This document shows, piece by piece, positions 52,756 to 62,085 of a DNA stretch of 64,000 nucleotides. Made by a program: the position numbers and the translations under genes. Source of the DNA: Phycisphaeraceae bacterium (GTDB taxonomy: Bacteria; Planctomycetota; Phycisphaerae; Phycisphaerales; UBA1924); assembly GCA_019636625.1 (NCBI GenBank), contig JAHBXE010000001.1, forward strand, positions 434,001 to 498,000, given 5' to 3'. The stretch's first letter is position 1. Each line of letters begins with the position of its first letter. Under the pieces are notes generated by a model. That model saw nothing but the letters and a program-made list of their open reading frames with translations. It was not told the DNA's origin and did no database searches.

Positions 52756-54351
52756 TCAGAACATTTTCAACTGATCGCTGACGGACTCCTCCGTCGTGGG
52801 ATGCTCGATGTCCACGCGGTAGTCGCCGCTGTAGCAGGCGGTGCAGTAGTGCGCCCCGGGGCGGTTGACACAAGAGAGGAGCCCATCCAGCGAGAGGAAG
52901 TGGAGGGAATCGACGCCGAGGAACTTCCGGATCTCGTCGACATTCATCCGGTGGGCGATGAGCTGGCTCGGTTCGGCGAAGTCGACACCGAAGAAGCACG
53001 GGAAGCGGATGGGTGGACAGGAGATCCGGAGGTGAATCTCCTTGGCGCCGGCGGCGCGGATCTGGTCCATCTTGGCCTTGGTGGTTGTGCCACGCACGAT
53101 GGAGTCGTCCACCACGATGATGCGCTTGTTCCGAACGAGATCGGAGATGACGTTGAGCTTGAGCCGGACGGCGGCGTTGCGCTGGTCCTGGGTGGGCTTG
53201 ATGAACGTACGGCCGACATAACGGTTCGGAACAATGCCTTCGCGGTATGGGATGCCGCTGGCGCGAGCGTAGCCAGCGGCGGCGGAGCGGCCGGAATCAG
53301 GCATCGGCATGACATAGTCGGCCTTCACGTGGGCTTCTCGCGCGAGTTCCTCACCGAGGGCCTCACGCACGGTCTGCACGTTCTGGCCGAAGACGGTGCT
53401 GGCGGGGTTCGCGAAGTACACGTGTTCAAAGACGCAGTAAGCGGGGCGCTCGGCGGGCTCGGCGAAGCGACGGGATCGGAGCCCGCCGTCGTCGATCGTC
53501 ACGATCTCACCCGGTTCCACTTCGCGGACAAACTCGGCTCCGTTGACATCAAGTGCCACGGTTTCGCTCGCGACGATCCAGCAACCGTCCTCCGTCTTGC
53601 CGATCACCAGCGGACGCCAGCCCCATGGATCGCGGCAGGCCTCGATACGGTCGGGGAAAAGAAAGACGAGCGAAAAAGCGCCTTGAAGCCGGCGCAGGGT
53701 GGCGGCGAGTGGGTCCGCGGACCTCTGCTGCAGCGGCGATGCGAGCAGGTGGATGATGACTTCCGTGTCGCTGGTGGTGTGGAAGAGGTGGCCGGCTTCC
53801 TCGAACTGAGCCCGGAGGGCCGCGGCGTTCACCAGGTTGCCGTTGTGGGCAAGGCCGACCTGACCAGCGATGTAACTCTCGACGAGGGGCTGCGCGTTGC
53901 AGGCGAGTGAGCCGCCGGCCGTGGAGTAGCGGTTATGGCCGATGACGCCGCCGCGGGAGCCTCGCGGCATGCCGGCCGCGGTTCGGTCGGCGATGGAGAA
54001 CTCGCCGGTGCTGCCGATTGTGGCGGCGTGGGTTCCGTTGCTGTTGTTCCGTCGGGCCTCGCGCTGGTAGCGGGCTTCGAGGTACTGCACCGTGCGTTCG
54101 TCGAAAACCTCGGGGACAAGGCCCATTCCGGTGACGCCTTCGAGTACGCGGCCATCGGAGACCGCGATACCGGCTGACTCCTGGCCGCGGTGCTGCTGGG
54201 CGTACAGGCCGAGATAGGTCCGGCGGACGCCGTCCGGGTGGCCCCAGATGCCGAAGACACCGCACTTTTCCTTCGGTTGATCCGCGCGCCCTCGTGGTGC
54301 TGCATCGCGTCGGGTGCGGGGGAGGAGCGGCAGGGAGACGCGGCGGGTCAT
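52756..54351 (-). CDS. purF: Amidophosphoribosyltransferase
   Basis: A 531-residue enzyme making phosphoribosylamine, the first step of purine synthesis. The N-terminal nucleophile is Cys30 (KEKCGVFGIWG), preceded by a 29-residue propeptide expected to be removed. The glutaminase part has GHNRYSTAG and the transferase part the PRPP loop IIVVDDSIVRGTTTK. Cys residues in RPAYCVFEHV, RFPCFFGVD and HYCTACYSGD are placed like the [4Fe-4S] ligands of the Bacillus-type enzyme. The gene stands alone on its strand. Confidence 0.95.
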   Translation of the reverse strand: MTRRVSLPLLPRTRRDAAPRGRADQPKEKCGVFGIWGHPDGVRRTYLGLYAQQHRGQESAGIAVSDGRVLEGVTGMGLVPEVFDERTVQYLEARYQREARRNNSNGTHAATIGSTGEFSIADRTAAGMPRGSRGGVIGHNRYSTAGGSLACNAQPLVESYIAGQVGLAHNGNLVNAAALRAQFEEAGHLFHTTSDTEVIIHLLASPLQQRSADPLAATLRRLQGAFSLVFLFPDRIEACRDPWGWRPLVIGKTEDGCWIVASETVALDVNGAEFVREVEPGEIVTIDDGGLRSRRFAEPAERPAYCVFEHVYFANPASTVFGQNVQTVREALGEELAREAHVKADYVMPMPDSGRSAAAGYARASGIPYREGIVPNRYVGRTFIKPTQDQRNAAVRLKLNVISDLVRNKRIIVVDDSIVRGTTTKAKMDQIRAAGAKEIHLRISCPPIRFPCFFGVDFAEPSQLIAHRMNVDEIRKFLGVDSLHFLSLDGLLSCVNRPGAHYCTACYSGDYRVDIEHPTTEESVSDQLKMF

Positions 54352-54410
54352 CGCGCGAAGTGTAGTGATGCTCGAGCGGCCCCGCGGGTTGTCGGTTTGC
54401 GTCGTGCGGA

Positions 54411-55067
54411 TCAGAAGATGCCGTGGCGGGTGAGCGCTGCCTCGATCTGGGCGGCGGTGTCGGCGGTGTGGTCGATGTGTTCGACAATCCAGCCCTGCGC
54501 CCGGGCGGTCTCGACGTTCTCGACGAGGTCGTCAAAGTAGAGGATTTCAGCACCCCGGTAGTCGGTACGGCGCTCGAACTCGCGAAAGGCGCGGGGGTCT
54601 GGCTTGGCAAAGCCGAGAAGGTGGCTGGCGTGCCGGTGACGGAGCATGGCGGGGGAGGGGAACTCCGCGGGGCGAATCTCGGTCTTGTTCATGCGGGCCC
54701 AATGGGCGGGATTCGTGTTGCTGAGCACGCCCGTATCAATCCAGTTCACGCTGATCAGCCGGTGCATTACAGCGGCGACGCCGTCGTACTCCGGGCCGAG
54801 CCAGTGGTGGTGGACGCGGCGCACCTCGTCCGCTGAGTACAGGCCGCCCATGAGGCGGGACATCTCCGCGTAGAAAGTTTCACAGGGAATCCGCCCCGTT
54901 GTGTACGCCGCCGTGACCTCCCGCCGGTGGGCGGCAAGATCGGGGCTCATGGCGCCGTCACGAACGGGAAGGCCGGCGGCGGTGCAGCCGGCGTCCCAAG
55001 TGCGGTGGTGCTTGATGAGCACACCGCCAACGTCAAAGCACACCATTCGGATCGAGTTCGAGGGCAT
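54411..55067 (-). CDS. HAD-superfamily hydrolase
   Basis: A 218-residue HAD protein: motif I VCFDVGGVLIK, with the nucleophile Asp but Gly where the usual second Asp stands, as in some YihX-like relatives; motif II TGVLSNTN; Lys in GFAKPDPRAF; and motif IV YFDDLVENVETARAQGW. A helical cap lies between motif I and II. It is probably a small phosphatase or dehalogenase-like enzyme, with substrate unknown. ATG 55067 was chosen; it lies 49 bases downstream of the yceH stop. Confidence 0.85.
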   Translation of the reverse strand: MPSNSIRMVCFDVGGVLIKHHRTWDAGCTAAGLPVRDGAMSPDLAAHRREVTAAYTTGRIPCETFYAEMSRLMGGLYSADEVRRVHHHWLGPEYDGVAAVMHRLISVNWIDTGVLSNTNPAHWARMNKTEIRPAEFPSPAMLRHRHASHLLGFAKPDPRAFREFERRTDYRGAEILYFDDLVENVETARAQGWIVEHIDHTADTAAQIEAALTRHGIF

Positions 55068-55116
55068 CAGGGGGTCAGTATCGGACGGTTTGGTCCGGTG
55101 ACAACAGCGGTCCGCA

Positions 55117-55740
55117 TTACCCTTCGAGCACCCTGATGCGCTCTTCGAGGTGGAGAATGCGGGCTTCAAGGGCTGCCAGGCGATCGTCAATCTCGGGTGA
55201 CGGCACGGCAGCCGGGGAGACGCTGGTCAGGCTGTGGAGGTCCGGGCAGAGGAGTTGGATGAACCTTGTGCCGCGCCCGCCGGGTGGCGCGGGGACTTCC
55301 TTCACAAGAGCGGCCCTTTCGCCGTGGGGCGAGAGAAGCCCGTCGAGGACGGAGCGGGCGGCTTCCGGCGACTCGATGGTGTGCATGCGGGAGGCATTGG
55401 TGCGGAGCTCGGCGAGGCTCTGCGGGCCGCGCAGGAGCAACTCCGCGAGGATGACAAGTTCAAGTGTTGAGACAGGGATGGCCTCGCGAGCCAGGTGCCG
55501 GTACTTGCTCACGCGTGAACCGGAAAGCATGACCTCGGAAACAAGCTTCTTGGCGCGAAGTCCGTCGAGCGCATCGAGCACGGCGGACTCGTCAAGGTTG
55601 GTGATGGGGTTGCGGTTGTTCTTCTGGTTACACCCGGTCACGAGCGCGTTGAGCGTGATGGGGTACTGCGAGGCAACAGTCTGCGCTTTTTCAATGATCG
55701 TGCCGAGGACGCGGCATTCGTTGGGCGTGAGCGTGATCAT
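55117..55740 (-). CDS. yceH: YceH family (DUF480) protein
   Basis: A 207-residue protein with the DUF480 start LTPNECRVLGTIIEKAQTV, TGCNQKNNRNPI, and LAELLLRGPQSLAELRTNASRM, predicted to fold as two winged helices. A short C-terminal coiled coil follows. YceH is widespread; its biochemical function is unknown. It precedes the HAD gene with a 49-base gap, so the two may be co-transcribed. Confidence 0.92.
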   Translation of the reverse strand: MITLTPNECRVLGTIIEKAQTVASQYPITLNALVTGCNQKNNRNPITNLDESAVLDALDGLRAKKLVSEVMLSGSRVSKYRHLAREAIPVSTLELVILAELLLRGPQSLAELRTNASRMHTIESPEAARSVLDGLLSPHGERAALVKEVPAPPGGRGTRFIQLLCPDLHSLTSVSPAAVPSPEIDDRLAALEARILHLEERIRVLEG

Positions 55741-55765
55741 GCCGAGAGCGTATGGCCAGAAATGA

Positions 55766-55793
55766 CAACCGCCCCGGAAAACCGGGGCGGTTG
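55766..55793 (-). terminator. Hairpin terminator after the TlpA-like gene
   Basis: A 12-bp perfect stem (55766-55777 with 55782-55793) and 4-base loop. It lies 20 bases after the minus-strand stop at 55814, and on that strand is followed by TCATTTCT, a poor T-run. It also insulates yceH, whose start is at 55740. Confidence 0.7.
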
Positions 55794-55813
55794 CGGTGCG
55801 TCGATGGAACGGG

Positions 55814-56440
55814 TTACTTGCGGTCGGTCGACTTCGTGGTCGATGAGCCGTCGGAGCTCGAGGCGACCTGCTTCGTATCGTCGGAGCTCTTCGAGCCGAC
55901 GCGCTTGGAGGCGGTGGCCTTCTTCAGTTCGGCATCCAAGCCGTTGGCCGGGTGGCCGATCCAGGCGATCTTGCCATCGGGGCCGACGAGGAAGGCACAG
56001 GGAATGCCGTTGCGACCCGCCGCGGCCATCCAGTCCTTGGACATGGAACGGTCGGCGTCGAAGGCGACGGTGTACTCCATCTCCTTGCCCTGCTTGCGGA
56101 CGAAGTTCTCAACGCCCACGAGCTTGCTCTTGGCATCATTGCCCCGCTCGCTCGAAGCGACGCCGATGATGGTGACGCCCTTGTCCTTGTATTCCTTCTG
56201 GAGTTCGGTGAGGTGCGGGATGCCCTTGATGCACGGGCCGCACCACGTCGCCCAGAACTCGACCACGTAGACCTTGCCCTCTTCGAACTTCTTGACTTCC
56301 TTGCCCTTGACCCAGTTCTCGACGGTCAAGGCAGGGGCCTTGTCGCCAACCTTGAGGGTTGGGGTGGCCTGGTCCTGAGCGAGGACGCTCGAAGCACACA
56401 CCATCGCCGCGGCCGTCACCATCGTCCATCGATTCAACAT
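55814..56440 (-). CDS. TlpA/ResA-like thiol-disulfide oxidoreductase
   Basis: A 208-residue exported thioredoxin-fold protein: signal peptide (VTAAAMVCASSVLAQ), the AhpC/TSA-Redoxin-like start LKVGDKAPALTVENWVKG, active site WATWCGPCIKG, and GIPCAFLVGPDGKIAWIG with the cis-Pro. The Ser/Thr/Lys-rich tail (last 30 residues) is unstructured. It probably reduces or oxidises disulfides in the periplasm; the partner is unknown. AGGAG lies six bases before ATG 56440. Confidence 0.9.
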   Translation of the reverse strand: MLNRWTMVTAAAMVCASSVLAQDQATPTLKVGDKAPALTVENWVKGKEVKKFEEGKVYVVEFWATWCGPCIKGIPHLTELQKEYKDKGVTIIGVASSERGNDAKSKLVGVENFVRKQGKEMEYTVAFDADRSMSKDWMAAAGRNGIPCAFLVGPDGKIAWIGHPANGLDAELKKATASKRVGSKSSDDTKQVASSSDGSSTTKSTDRK

Positions 56441-56573
56441 GGGGTTCTCCTGAGGATCGGGGGCCCTGACCCGGAGCGCTCCATCGCCACACGGCGGTAT
56501 AGGCCCAAGGCCCCGATCGAACTGGCCTGCATAGGGTAGACACGTCCCGGGGGCTAGAGTTCCCGGCGAACCC

Positions 56574-57434
56574 ATGCCAAACTTCGAGCCCAGCGAGAGG
56601 GTGTTGGTATCGGGCCTGCTAGTGAGCCTGGCGGCCCATGTGGCCATTTGGGGAGTTGCTTCGGGATTCGTTCGGATTCCCGAGCAAAGCATGGTGCAAG
56701 CAGGCGCGACCGAGATCCAGCAGAACGAGCCGGCCAAGCCCGTTGTGAAACTCGGTATCGACGATGGGAAGATCGATGAGACGGCTTGGCTCGGGTTCCG
56801 GGAAGCTACGCCGCACGAAGGATTGAAGTCCGAAGTGGAACAGTCTGCGATGACGCCTCGCCCCGGGAAGCCGGCTGAGGTGCCGTCGCTGTCGGCGGCG
56901 GCGCTCCAGGTTCCCGCCGTGACATCAAGCGCGGTACGTGAGTCGGCACAAAGCCTGGCGGACATCGCGGGGTCATTGAGCACCCAGCGTCCAGAAGCGA
57001 TGACGAAGGAGCAGGTTGAATCGCAGAAGGCCGGCAGCGGTGGCGCTGGAGGGGCACTGGGTCTTGGGTCGGACAAGGAATCGATAGCGGCGACGGTGAA
57101 GAACGCCGTTCGAGTTCGGCTCGGGCAAGTCGCGGCGGCGGATGGGCTCGACATTCAGACGCGGAGCCCCCGCTGGAGCGTCACCACGCTCGTGGCACGT
57201 CGGCCGGCGAACCCCACGCTTCAGATCACGTTCGGGCGTGATGGCCGGGTGGTGCGAGCGGCCTTCGTGACGGACGGGGAACGGGTGTACAGCACCGGGG
57301 CAGCGGACGTGGATGAGCCGCTGCTTTCCGCGGTATATTCGTGGGTGGCGAGGGGCAAGCGCCTGGAGGAACTGACGGCTCAGGATCCTCGCGGTGAAGT
57401 GACGATTGTGATGACCGTCATCTTCTCCGGGTGA
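56574..57434 (+). CDS. TonB-like membrane-anchored protein (286 aa)
   Basis: An N-terminal anchor (VLVSGLLVSLAAHVAIWGVASGF) with the His after SLAA, as in TonB/energy-transducer anchors, is followed by a low-complexity periplasmic linker (about residues 40-165, with a GGAGGALGLG turn) and a C-terminal domain with LQITFGRDGRVVRAAFV, resembling a TonB C-terminal strand pair. No ExbB/ExbD genes are near. It leads a group of three plus-strand genes (next: 57447, 58015). Function is uncertain. Confidence 0.55.
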   Translation: MPNFEPSERVLVSGLLVSLAAHVAIWGVASGFVRIPEQSMVQAGATEIQQNEPAKPVVKLGIDDGKIDETAWLGFREATPHEGLKSEVEQSAMTPRPGKPAEVPSLSAAALQVPAVTSSAVRESAQSLADIAGSLSTQRPEAMTKEQVESQKAGSGGAGGALGLGSDKESIAATVKNAVRVRLGQVAAADGLDIQTRSPRWSVTTLVARRPANPTLQITFGRDGRVVRAAFVTDGERVYSTGAADVDEPLLSAVYSWVARGKRLEELTAQDPRGEVTIVMTVIFSG

Positions 57435-57446
57435 AAGGAGTCAACG

Positions 57447-57929
57447 GTGTGGATCGAGGCGGTGGTGGCGGCGCTGGTCGCGCAACCGGTTCCGGTGGAA
57501 CCGGGGAAGGAAGATGTCAACCCTCACGCCCTCACCATGCGGCGCATCGAACTTGACCTTCGGAAGCCGGTGGACTTTGACAACCTGTACCAGATTTCGA
57601 AGGCCGATGCGTTCGGTCGTGGGCAGCGACTGTTCATGCGGATCGACGGCGGGGTGACCGCGGTGTTCCCCCGTTCCGTGTACAGCGGCGCGGTGAGTGG
57701 CGGCGTGCCGGAGATCCCACCCGGGACCGTGTTCTGGATCGGCGTTCCTCCGGTGGAGGTTGAAACGCTCCCTCCAATGCCCGGGGATACGTTCCTGCAC
57801 CTGTCGGTCGCGAACGATCCTCCTGTGCAGCCGACGTCCACGGTCACGGTCAACTCCATCGTCACCGATGAGGCGTATCGCCAGCGGCGGGTGGCGGCGC
57901 TTCTTGAACGGGCGTGCCGGGCCAGATGA
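57447..57929 (+). CDS. Hypothetical protein (160 aa)
   Basis: No family recognised. GTG 57447 follows AAAGGAG by six bases, twelve bases after the TonB-like gene's stop, so it is surely translated and co-transcribed. A weak hydrophobic N-terminus (MWIEAVVAALVAQPVPVEPG) may be a signal peptide. The body is beta-rich, with RIELDLRKPVDFDNLYQISK and PPGTVFWIG segments. It may be periplasmic, between a TonB-like protein and a BamE-like lipoprotein. Confidence 0.6.
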   Translation: MWIEAVVAALVAQPVPVEPGKEDVNPHALTMRRIELDLRKPVDFDNLYQISKADAFGRGQRLFMRIDGGVTAVFPRSVYSGAVSGGVPEIPPGTVFWIGVPPVEVETLPPMPGDTFLHLSVANDPPVQPTSTVTVNSIVTDEAYRQRRVAALLERACRAR

Positions 57930-58014
57930 GGCGATCGGCGGCTCACGTGAAACACCGTCGCGAGTTTTCCGTATCACACCGGCTCTGGCGTCTGCCGGGT
58001 GACAGGAGTTGAAG

Positions 58015-58374
58015 ATGCGGAATCGAGTTGTCGTGGTGGCGCTGCTGGCGGTGTTGGCATCGGTCATGTCGGGATGCCTGGTGCGGTCGAGCACAAGGAC
58101 GGAATACTGCGGGCGGTTCATCGGACCGGAGACCATCCGCCAGATCGAACCGGGCAAGTCGAAGGACGACTTTGTGATCGCTTTGCTCGGGCCACCCTCC
58201 TCGAAGACCCAGGTGTCAGACGGATCGGAAGTGTGGAAGTGGGGCTATCGGAAGGTACACGCCAGCCGCGGCAAGGTGTTCCTGCTCGTCAGCGCGAACG
58301 ATTCAACCGTGACCCAAGGGGCCACCTACATCGTCATGCGAGATGGGGTCGTCGAGAAAGTCTGGCAGGACTGA
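58015..58374 (+). CDS. BamE/SmpA-like lipoprotein
   Basis: A 119-residue lipoprotein: signal with lipobox VMSGC, then ETIRQIEPGKSKDDFVIALLGPPSSK, the first helices and turn of the SmpA/OmlA (BamE) fold, and a beta-rich C-terminal half (EVWKWGYRK, TYIVMRDGVV). BamE helps the BAM complex at the outer membrane, but the fold is shared by other lipoproteins. AGGAG (58004-58008) lies six bases before ATG 58015. It converges with floA, one base away. Confidence 0.68.
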   Translation: MRNRVVVVALLAVLASVMSGCLVRSSTRTEYCGRFIGPETIRQIEPGKSKDDFVIALLGPPSSKTQVSDGSEVWKWGYRKVHASRGKVFLLVSANDSTVTQGATYIVMRDGVVEKVWQD

Positions 58375-58375
58375 A

Positions 58376-59479
58376 TCAGGCGCCGTCGGCCTTTCCACCC
58401 TCGCCAGCGATGGCCGATCGCATGCTGGTGTCGGCTTGGACGTTGCGCATCTTGTAGTAGTCCATGATGCCCAGATTGCCCTTCCGGAAGGCCTCGGCCA
58501 TGGCCTTGGGCACCTCGGCCTCCGCCAGGACCACCAGCGCCTTGTTCTTCTGAATCTCGGCCTTGAACTCCTGCTCCTGGGCCATGGCCATGGCGCGACG
58601 CTTCTCGGCCTCGGCCTGGAATCGCTGCTTGTCCGCGTTGGCCTGGTCGGCCTGGAGCTTGGCGCCGATGTTGTCGCCGACATCGATGTCCGCGATGTCA
58701 ATGGAGAGAATCTCGAACGCCGTCCCGGAGTCCAGTCCCGATTCGAGCACTTTCCGGCTGATCTCGTCCGGGTTCTCGAGCACCTGCTTGTGGCTGGCCT
58801 TGGAGCCGATGGTGGAGACGATGCCCTGACCGACGCGGGCGATGATGGTCTCCTCGGTGGCGCCGCCGACGAGCTGCTTGATGTTGGTCCGCACGGTCAC
58901 ACGAGCCTTTGCCTTAAGCTGGATGCCGTCCTGGGCGACGGCGTCGATCGTGGCCCGGGGGCCGTTCTGCGCGGGGCAATCGATGACCTTGGGGTTCACG
59001 CTGGTCTGGACGGCGTCGAGAATGTCGCGCCCGGCAAGGTCGATCGCCGTCGCCGTGTTCCACGGCAGGTCGATCTTCGCACCTTTGGCGGCGATCATGG
59101 CGCTGATGACGTTCGGGACGCGGCCACCAGCGAGGTAGTGCGTTTCAAGCTCCGCCGTCTGGATGTTCATACCCGCCTTGACAGCGCGGATGCGGCTGTA
59201 CACGACCGTCCGGATATCAACCTTCCGAAGGCGCATCCCCACGATTTCGAAGAGGCCGACGTGGGCGTTGGACAGCAGGGCCTGGATGTACAGGCTGATG
59301 AACTGACCGATGACGAACATCGCCACGACAAAGAAGAGGACGACGACAACACCGATCACGATCCAGATCGTGTTGCCACCGCTGCCGGCTTGGCCAAGAT
59401 GGAGGGGAACGTCGGCCTTGGCAATGGAGGGGAGCATGCTGGCGGCCGCGCCCGCAACGAGCTTGGTGGAAGTCTTCAT
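58376..59479 (-). CDS. floA: Flotillin-like protein FloA (SPFH family)
   Basis: A 367-residue membrane protein organising lipid microdomains. After the membrane hairpin ([21 protein letters not shown], split over residues 36-56) it has [42 protein letters not shown] and [15 protein letters not shown], all typical of FloA/YqfA. The C-terminal Ala/Glu-rich coiled coil ([20 protein letters not shown]) drives oligomers. The first 20 residues look like a cleavable signal, unusual for FloA. NfeD-short lies 58 bases upstream and NfeD-long before that. Confidence 0.93.
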   Translation of the reverse strand: MKTSTKLVAGAAASMLPSIAKADVPLHLGQAGSGGNTIWIVIGVVVVLFFVVAMFVIGQFISLYIQALLSNAHVGLFEIVGMRLRKVDIRTVVYSRIRAVKAGMNIQTAELETHYLAGGRVPNVISAMIAAKGAKIDLPWNTATAIDLAGRDILDAVQTSVNPKVIDCPAQNGPRATIDAVAQDGIQLKAKARVTVRTNIKQLVGGATEETIIARVGQGIVSTIGSKASHKQVLENPDEISRKVLESGLDSGTAFEILSIDIADIDVGDNIGAKLQADQANADKQRFQAEAEKRRAMAMAQEQEFKAEIQKNKALVVLAEAEVPKAMAEAFRKGNLGIMDYYKMRNVQADTSMRSAIAGEGGKADGA

Positions 59480-59537
59480 GAGGGAAAGTCTCCGGGTCCT
59501 TGGGCCCGGAGTATATTGGCCCGCGAGGAGGCGGGCG

Positions 59538-60041
59538 CTACGAAATCGCCCGGACCTTGATCTGGTTGGACTCGGCGACGGTGACCCGGACCTTGGTCCC
59601 GGCCCTGATCAGAGCGGTGTCCGCAAGAGCATTGAACCGCTCGGAACCAATCTGCACTATGCCCACGGGGCGGAGGTCGGCCAGCACGACTCCCTCGGCG
59701 CCAACCAGGGAGGCCAGCCGTTCCCTTTCCTTCAACTCGGCCAGTCGCTCGGCCTCGCGCTGCTCAGGCGGCTTTTCGCCCATCATCTTCCGTCCAATGG
59801 GCGTGCTGGGCCAGACGCGAAGGGCGAACGCAAACGTGAGCGGCCCCAGGATCGCAACGCAGCCGATTCCGATGACGCCCCACATCGTGCTGTACCGGAA
59901 GAGGCAATAGACGCCGCCGACGGCGCAGCCCGTTGCGATGAGCGAAATCAGGCCCCCGGACGGGACAAAGACCTCGATCACCACGAGCAGCATGGCCGCG
60001 GCGAGAAGGCCCAATCCCCAGAAGAGCAGCGTTTCATCCAC
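59538..60041 (-). CDS. Short NfeD-like membrane protein
   Basis: A 167-residue protein: three to four hydrophobic helices (e.g. [25 protein letters not shown], split at the Pro) and a C-terminal OB-fold domain ([24 protein letters not shown], then [10 protein letters not shown]). This is the short NfeD1-type partner of SPFH proteins; the two act together in membrane domains. GTG 60041 was chosen, at the start of the first membrane helix; the frame runs on without similarity to 60287. It lies between NfeD-long and floA. Confidence 0.85.
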   Translation of the reverse strand: MDETLLFWGLGLLAAAMLLVVIEVFVPSGGLISLIATGCAVGGVYCLFRYSTMWGVIGIGCVAILGPLTFAFALRVWPSTPIGRKMMGEKPPEQREAERLAELKERERLASLVGAEGVVLADLRPVGIVQIGSERFNALADTALIRAGTKVRVTVAESNQIKVRAIS

Positions 60042-60159
60042 AATCAGGTCTCCATGTGGCGCACCGGACAGGATACCCGGGCAAGATGGGCCCGGCGGGC
60101 TTGGGTCGGGCGGGGCCAAGGCGTGATGCGAAGGCCCGGAGCGCGAGGTGGAAGGGGGG

Positions 60160-62013
60160 TCAGGCTTCGATCTTTTCAACGCCAATGCGGAAGTCGGAGA
60201 CGCTCGTGATGCGGACCTTGTCACCCGTGGCGATGAAGCCGATGTCAGCCACAGCATCGATAATCCGCCCGCCCGGGAGCTCGACACGCCCGGCCGGTCG
60301 AAGCGGAGTCAGGGCGGTGCCCACCACGCCCTTCTTGATGGGTGACGCCGACGGACCCATCGCCGCGAGCATTTCGTCCTGGCCATCTTCCACCCGACTC
60401 GGATCCTTCAGGACCAGCTTCCCGAACACGGGTATGGACTTGAAGTTCTTGGCAATGAAGTACATGCCGATGCCGGAAGTGACCACCGCCATGACCATGG
60501 TGGCGAGGCCGTACAGCAGGTCGTTCCGGGCACGGGGCGAATCAGGGAAGTACGCCCCCTGCGGGACGAACGTGCCGACCAGGCCGCCAAAGAGCAGGAG
60601 CAGGCCCAGGATGCCGGCGAATCCAAACCCGGGAAGCACGAAAATCTCCAGGGCGATGAGCACGATCCCGGACAGGATCGCCGCGATTTCCCACCAGCTG
60701 GCCATGTTGATGAGCAGCGGGGGCGCGATCAGGGCAATCAGAGCCGCCGCGGCGATGCCTCCCGGCGCAACAAGGCCGGGGTGGGTCATTTCCACGAACA
60801 GCGCGATCAGGAAAATGACCGCGAGCAGCCCGCGCACCGGGAACCACGTCAGAATGGAAACGAGTCCCTCGGACCACGTCTGGTCCATTCGGAGCAGGTG
60901 TTTGGCGTTGAAGTGGGCCTTGAGTTCTTCATCGTTGCGCACGACCCCGACCGCAAGCCCGTACCGCTGCATCTGGTCGGCCTTGAAGATGAAAGGGCCA
61001 GAACCGGTGGAGAGGTACTCGATCACGGTCCACTTGCCGGCTTCAGACGGGGTGAGATCGGGTCGCGAAGTGGGGAGCTCCTGAGCGCTGGTCACGTCGT
61101 TGAACATGGGCGCCATATCAGGCGCGGCAGGCACGTAGCGATTGGGGTCGTCCGGATTGGTCGGCACCGTCTGCTTGGAGGCCTGCCCCGGGCCGCGCCG
61201 GCCGGTACGTTGGGAGCGCTTCAGGAACTCGTCGAGTTGGCTGCCAAGGTCTTTCTGCGCGGTCCTGGTCTTCTCGGAATCGGGGATCGCCGGCGCGGAG
61301 GCCAGCGCGGGTGCGACCTGGGGGGGTTCTTGTCCGAAGAGCATCAGGTACTCGGCGCGGGTGATGCACAACCTCTGACCTGTCGCTTTGTTCTCAACAA
61401 GCCAGAGTTCGACGCCGCGGCTGGCGATGCCCTGGACGAGAAGCTCGTCGTAGCCGTTTCGACGGGCGGAGTCCACGAGTTCGGCGATGAGCGGGGCGAG
61501 GAACTTCTGCCGTTCGCTCTCGGCCATCTGGTTGATCTGACCGAACATGGAGTTGATGATGATGGCGTCACCGAGCGTGGAGGGATCGTTCACGACGATT
61601 TCGCGGCAGGCGAGGGCGATGACAGCGCCGCCGGAGTAGGCGTCGCGGTTGATCCATGCAACGGAGTTCTTGATCGGTGATGCTTTGATGGCCGTGCAGA
61701 TGCCGATCACAGCCATGAGGTCGCCGCCCGGGGTGTCGAGCTCGAAAACGATTGCTTCGGCGCCGGCCCGCTCGGCGAGTTGAAGCCGCCGCACAACGCT
61801 GCGAAGCGTGGTCTGGTTGATCTCACCCTTGATGGTGATGACGGCGATGTTGTTGGCCTGGCGCGTGGCGGGAGTGACATTGGGCACCTGGGCCGGACCT
61901 TGTCCCGTGCTCATGACGGCGAGGACGACCAGCAGCGGCAAGGCAAGAAAACGGACCACCATGGGTCCGCGGGCAAAGACATCCCACGCGTTGAAGTTCC
62001 CCGATCCCTTCAT
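60160..62013 (-). CDS. Long NfeD protein: ClpP-class serine protease fused to NfeD membrane/OB domain
   Basis: A 617-residue protein. Signal or anchor (VVRFLALPLLVVLAVMSTG), then a crotonase/ClpP-fold protease (IAVITIKGEINQTTLRSVVRRL, FELDTPGGDLMAV, and the serine in RDAYSGGAVIALAC), a linker, four to five membrane helices and a C-terminal OB domain. Long NfeD proteases cleave stomatin-like SPFH partners in some archaea, so FloA is a plausible target. Met at 62013 was chosen; 62040 and 61962 are other starts. TATACT precedes 62013 closely and could be a -10 box. Confidence 0.88.
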   Translation of the reverse strand: MKGSGNFNAWDVFARGPMVVRFLALPLLVVLAVMSTGQGPAQVPNVTPATRQANNIAVITIKGEINQTTLRSVVRRLQLAERAGAEAIVFELDTPGGDLMAVIGICTAIKASPIKNSVAWINRDAYSGGAVIALACREIVVNDPSTLGDAIIINSMFGQINQMAESERQKFLAPLIAELVDSARRNGYDELLVQGIASRGVELWLVENKATGQRLCITRAEYLMLFGQEPPQVAPALASAPAIPDSEKTRTAQKDLGSQLDEFLKRSQRTGRRGPGQASKQTVPTNPDDPNRYVPAAPDMAPMFNDVTSAQELPTSRPDLTPSEAGKWTVIEYLSTGSGPFIFKADQMQRYGLAVGVVRNDEELKAHFNAKHLLRMDQTWSEGLVSILTWFPVRGLLAVIFLIALFVEMTHPGLVAPGGIAAAALIALIAPPLLINMASWWEIAAILSGIVLIALEIFVLPGFGFAGILGLLLLFGGLVGTFVPQGAYFPDSPRARNDLLYGLATMVMAVVTSGIGMYFIAKNFKSIPVFGKLVLKDPSRVEDGQDEMLAAMGPSASPIKKGVVGTALTPLRPAGRVELPGGRIIDAVADIGFIATGDKVRITSVSDFRIGVEKIEA

Positions 62014-62085
62014 ACCCAAGTATAGATCGGCATTCGCCATCACCCGTTTCGTGCGGATCCGGCTTGTGCGTCGGCGTTCAGCGGC

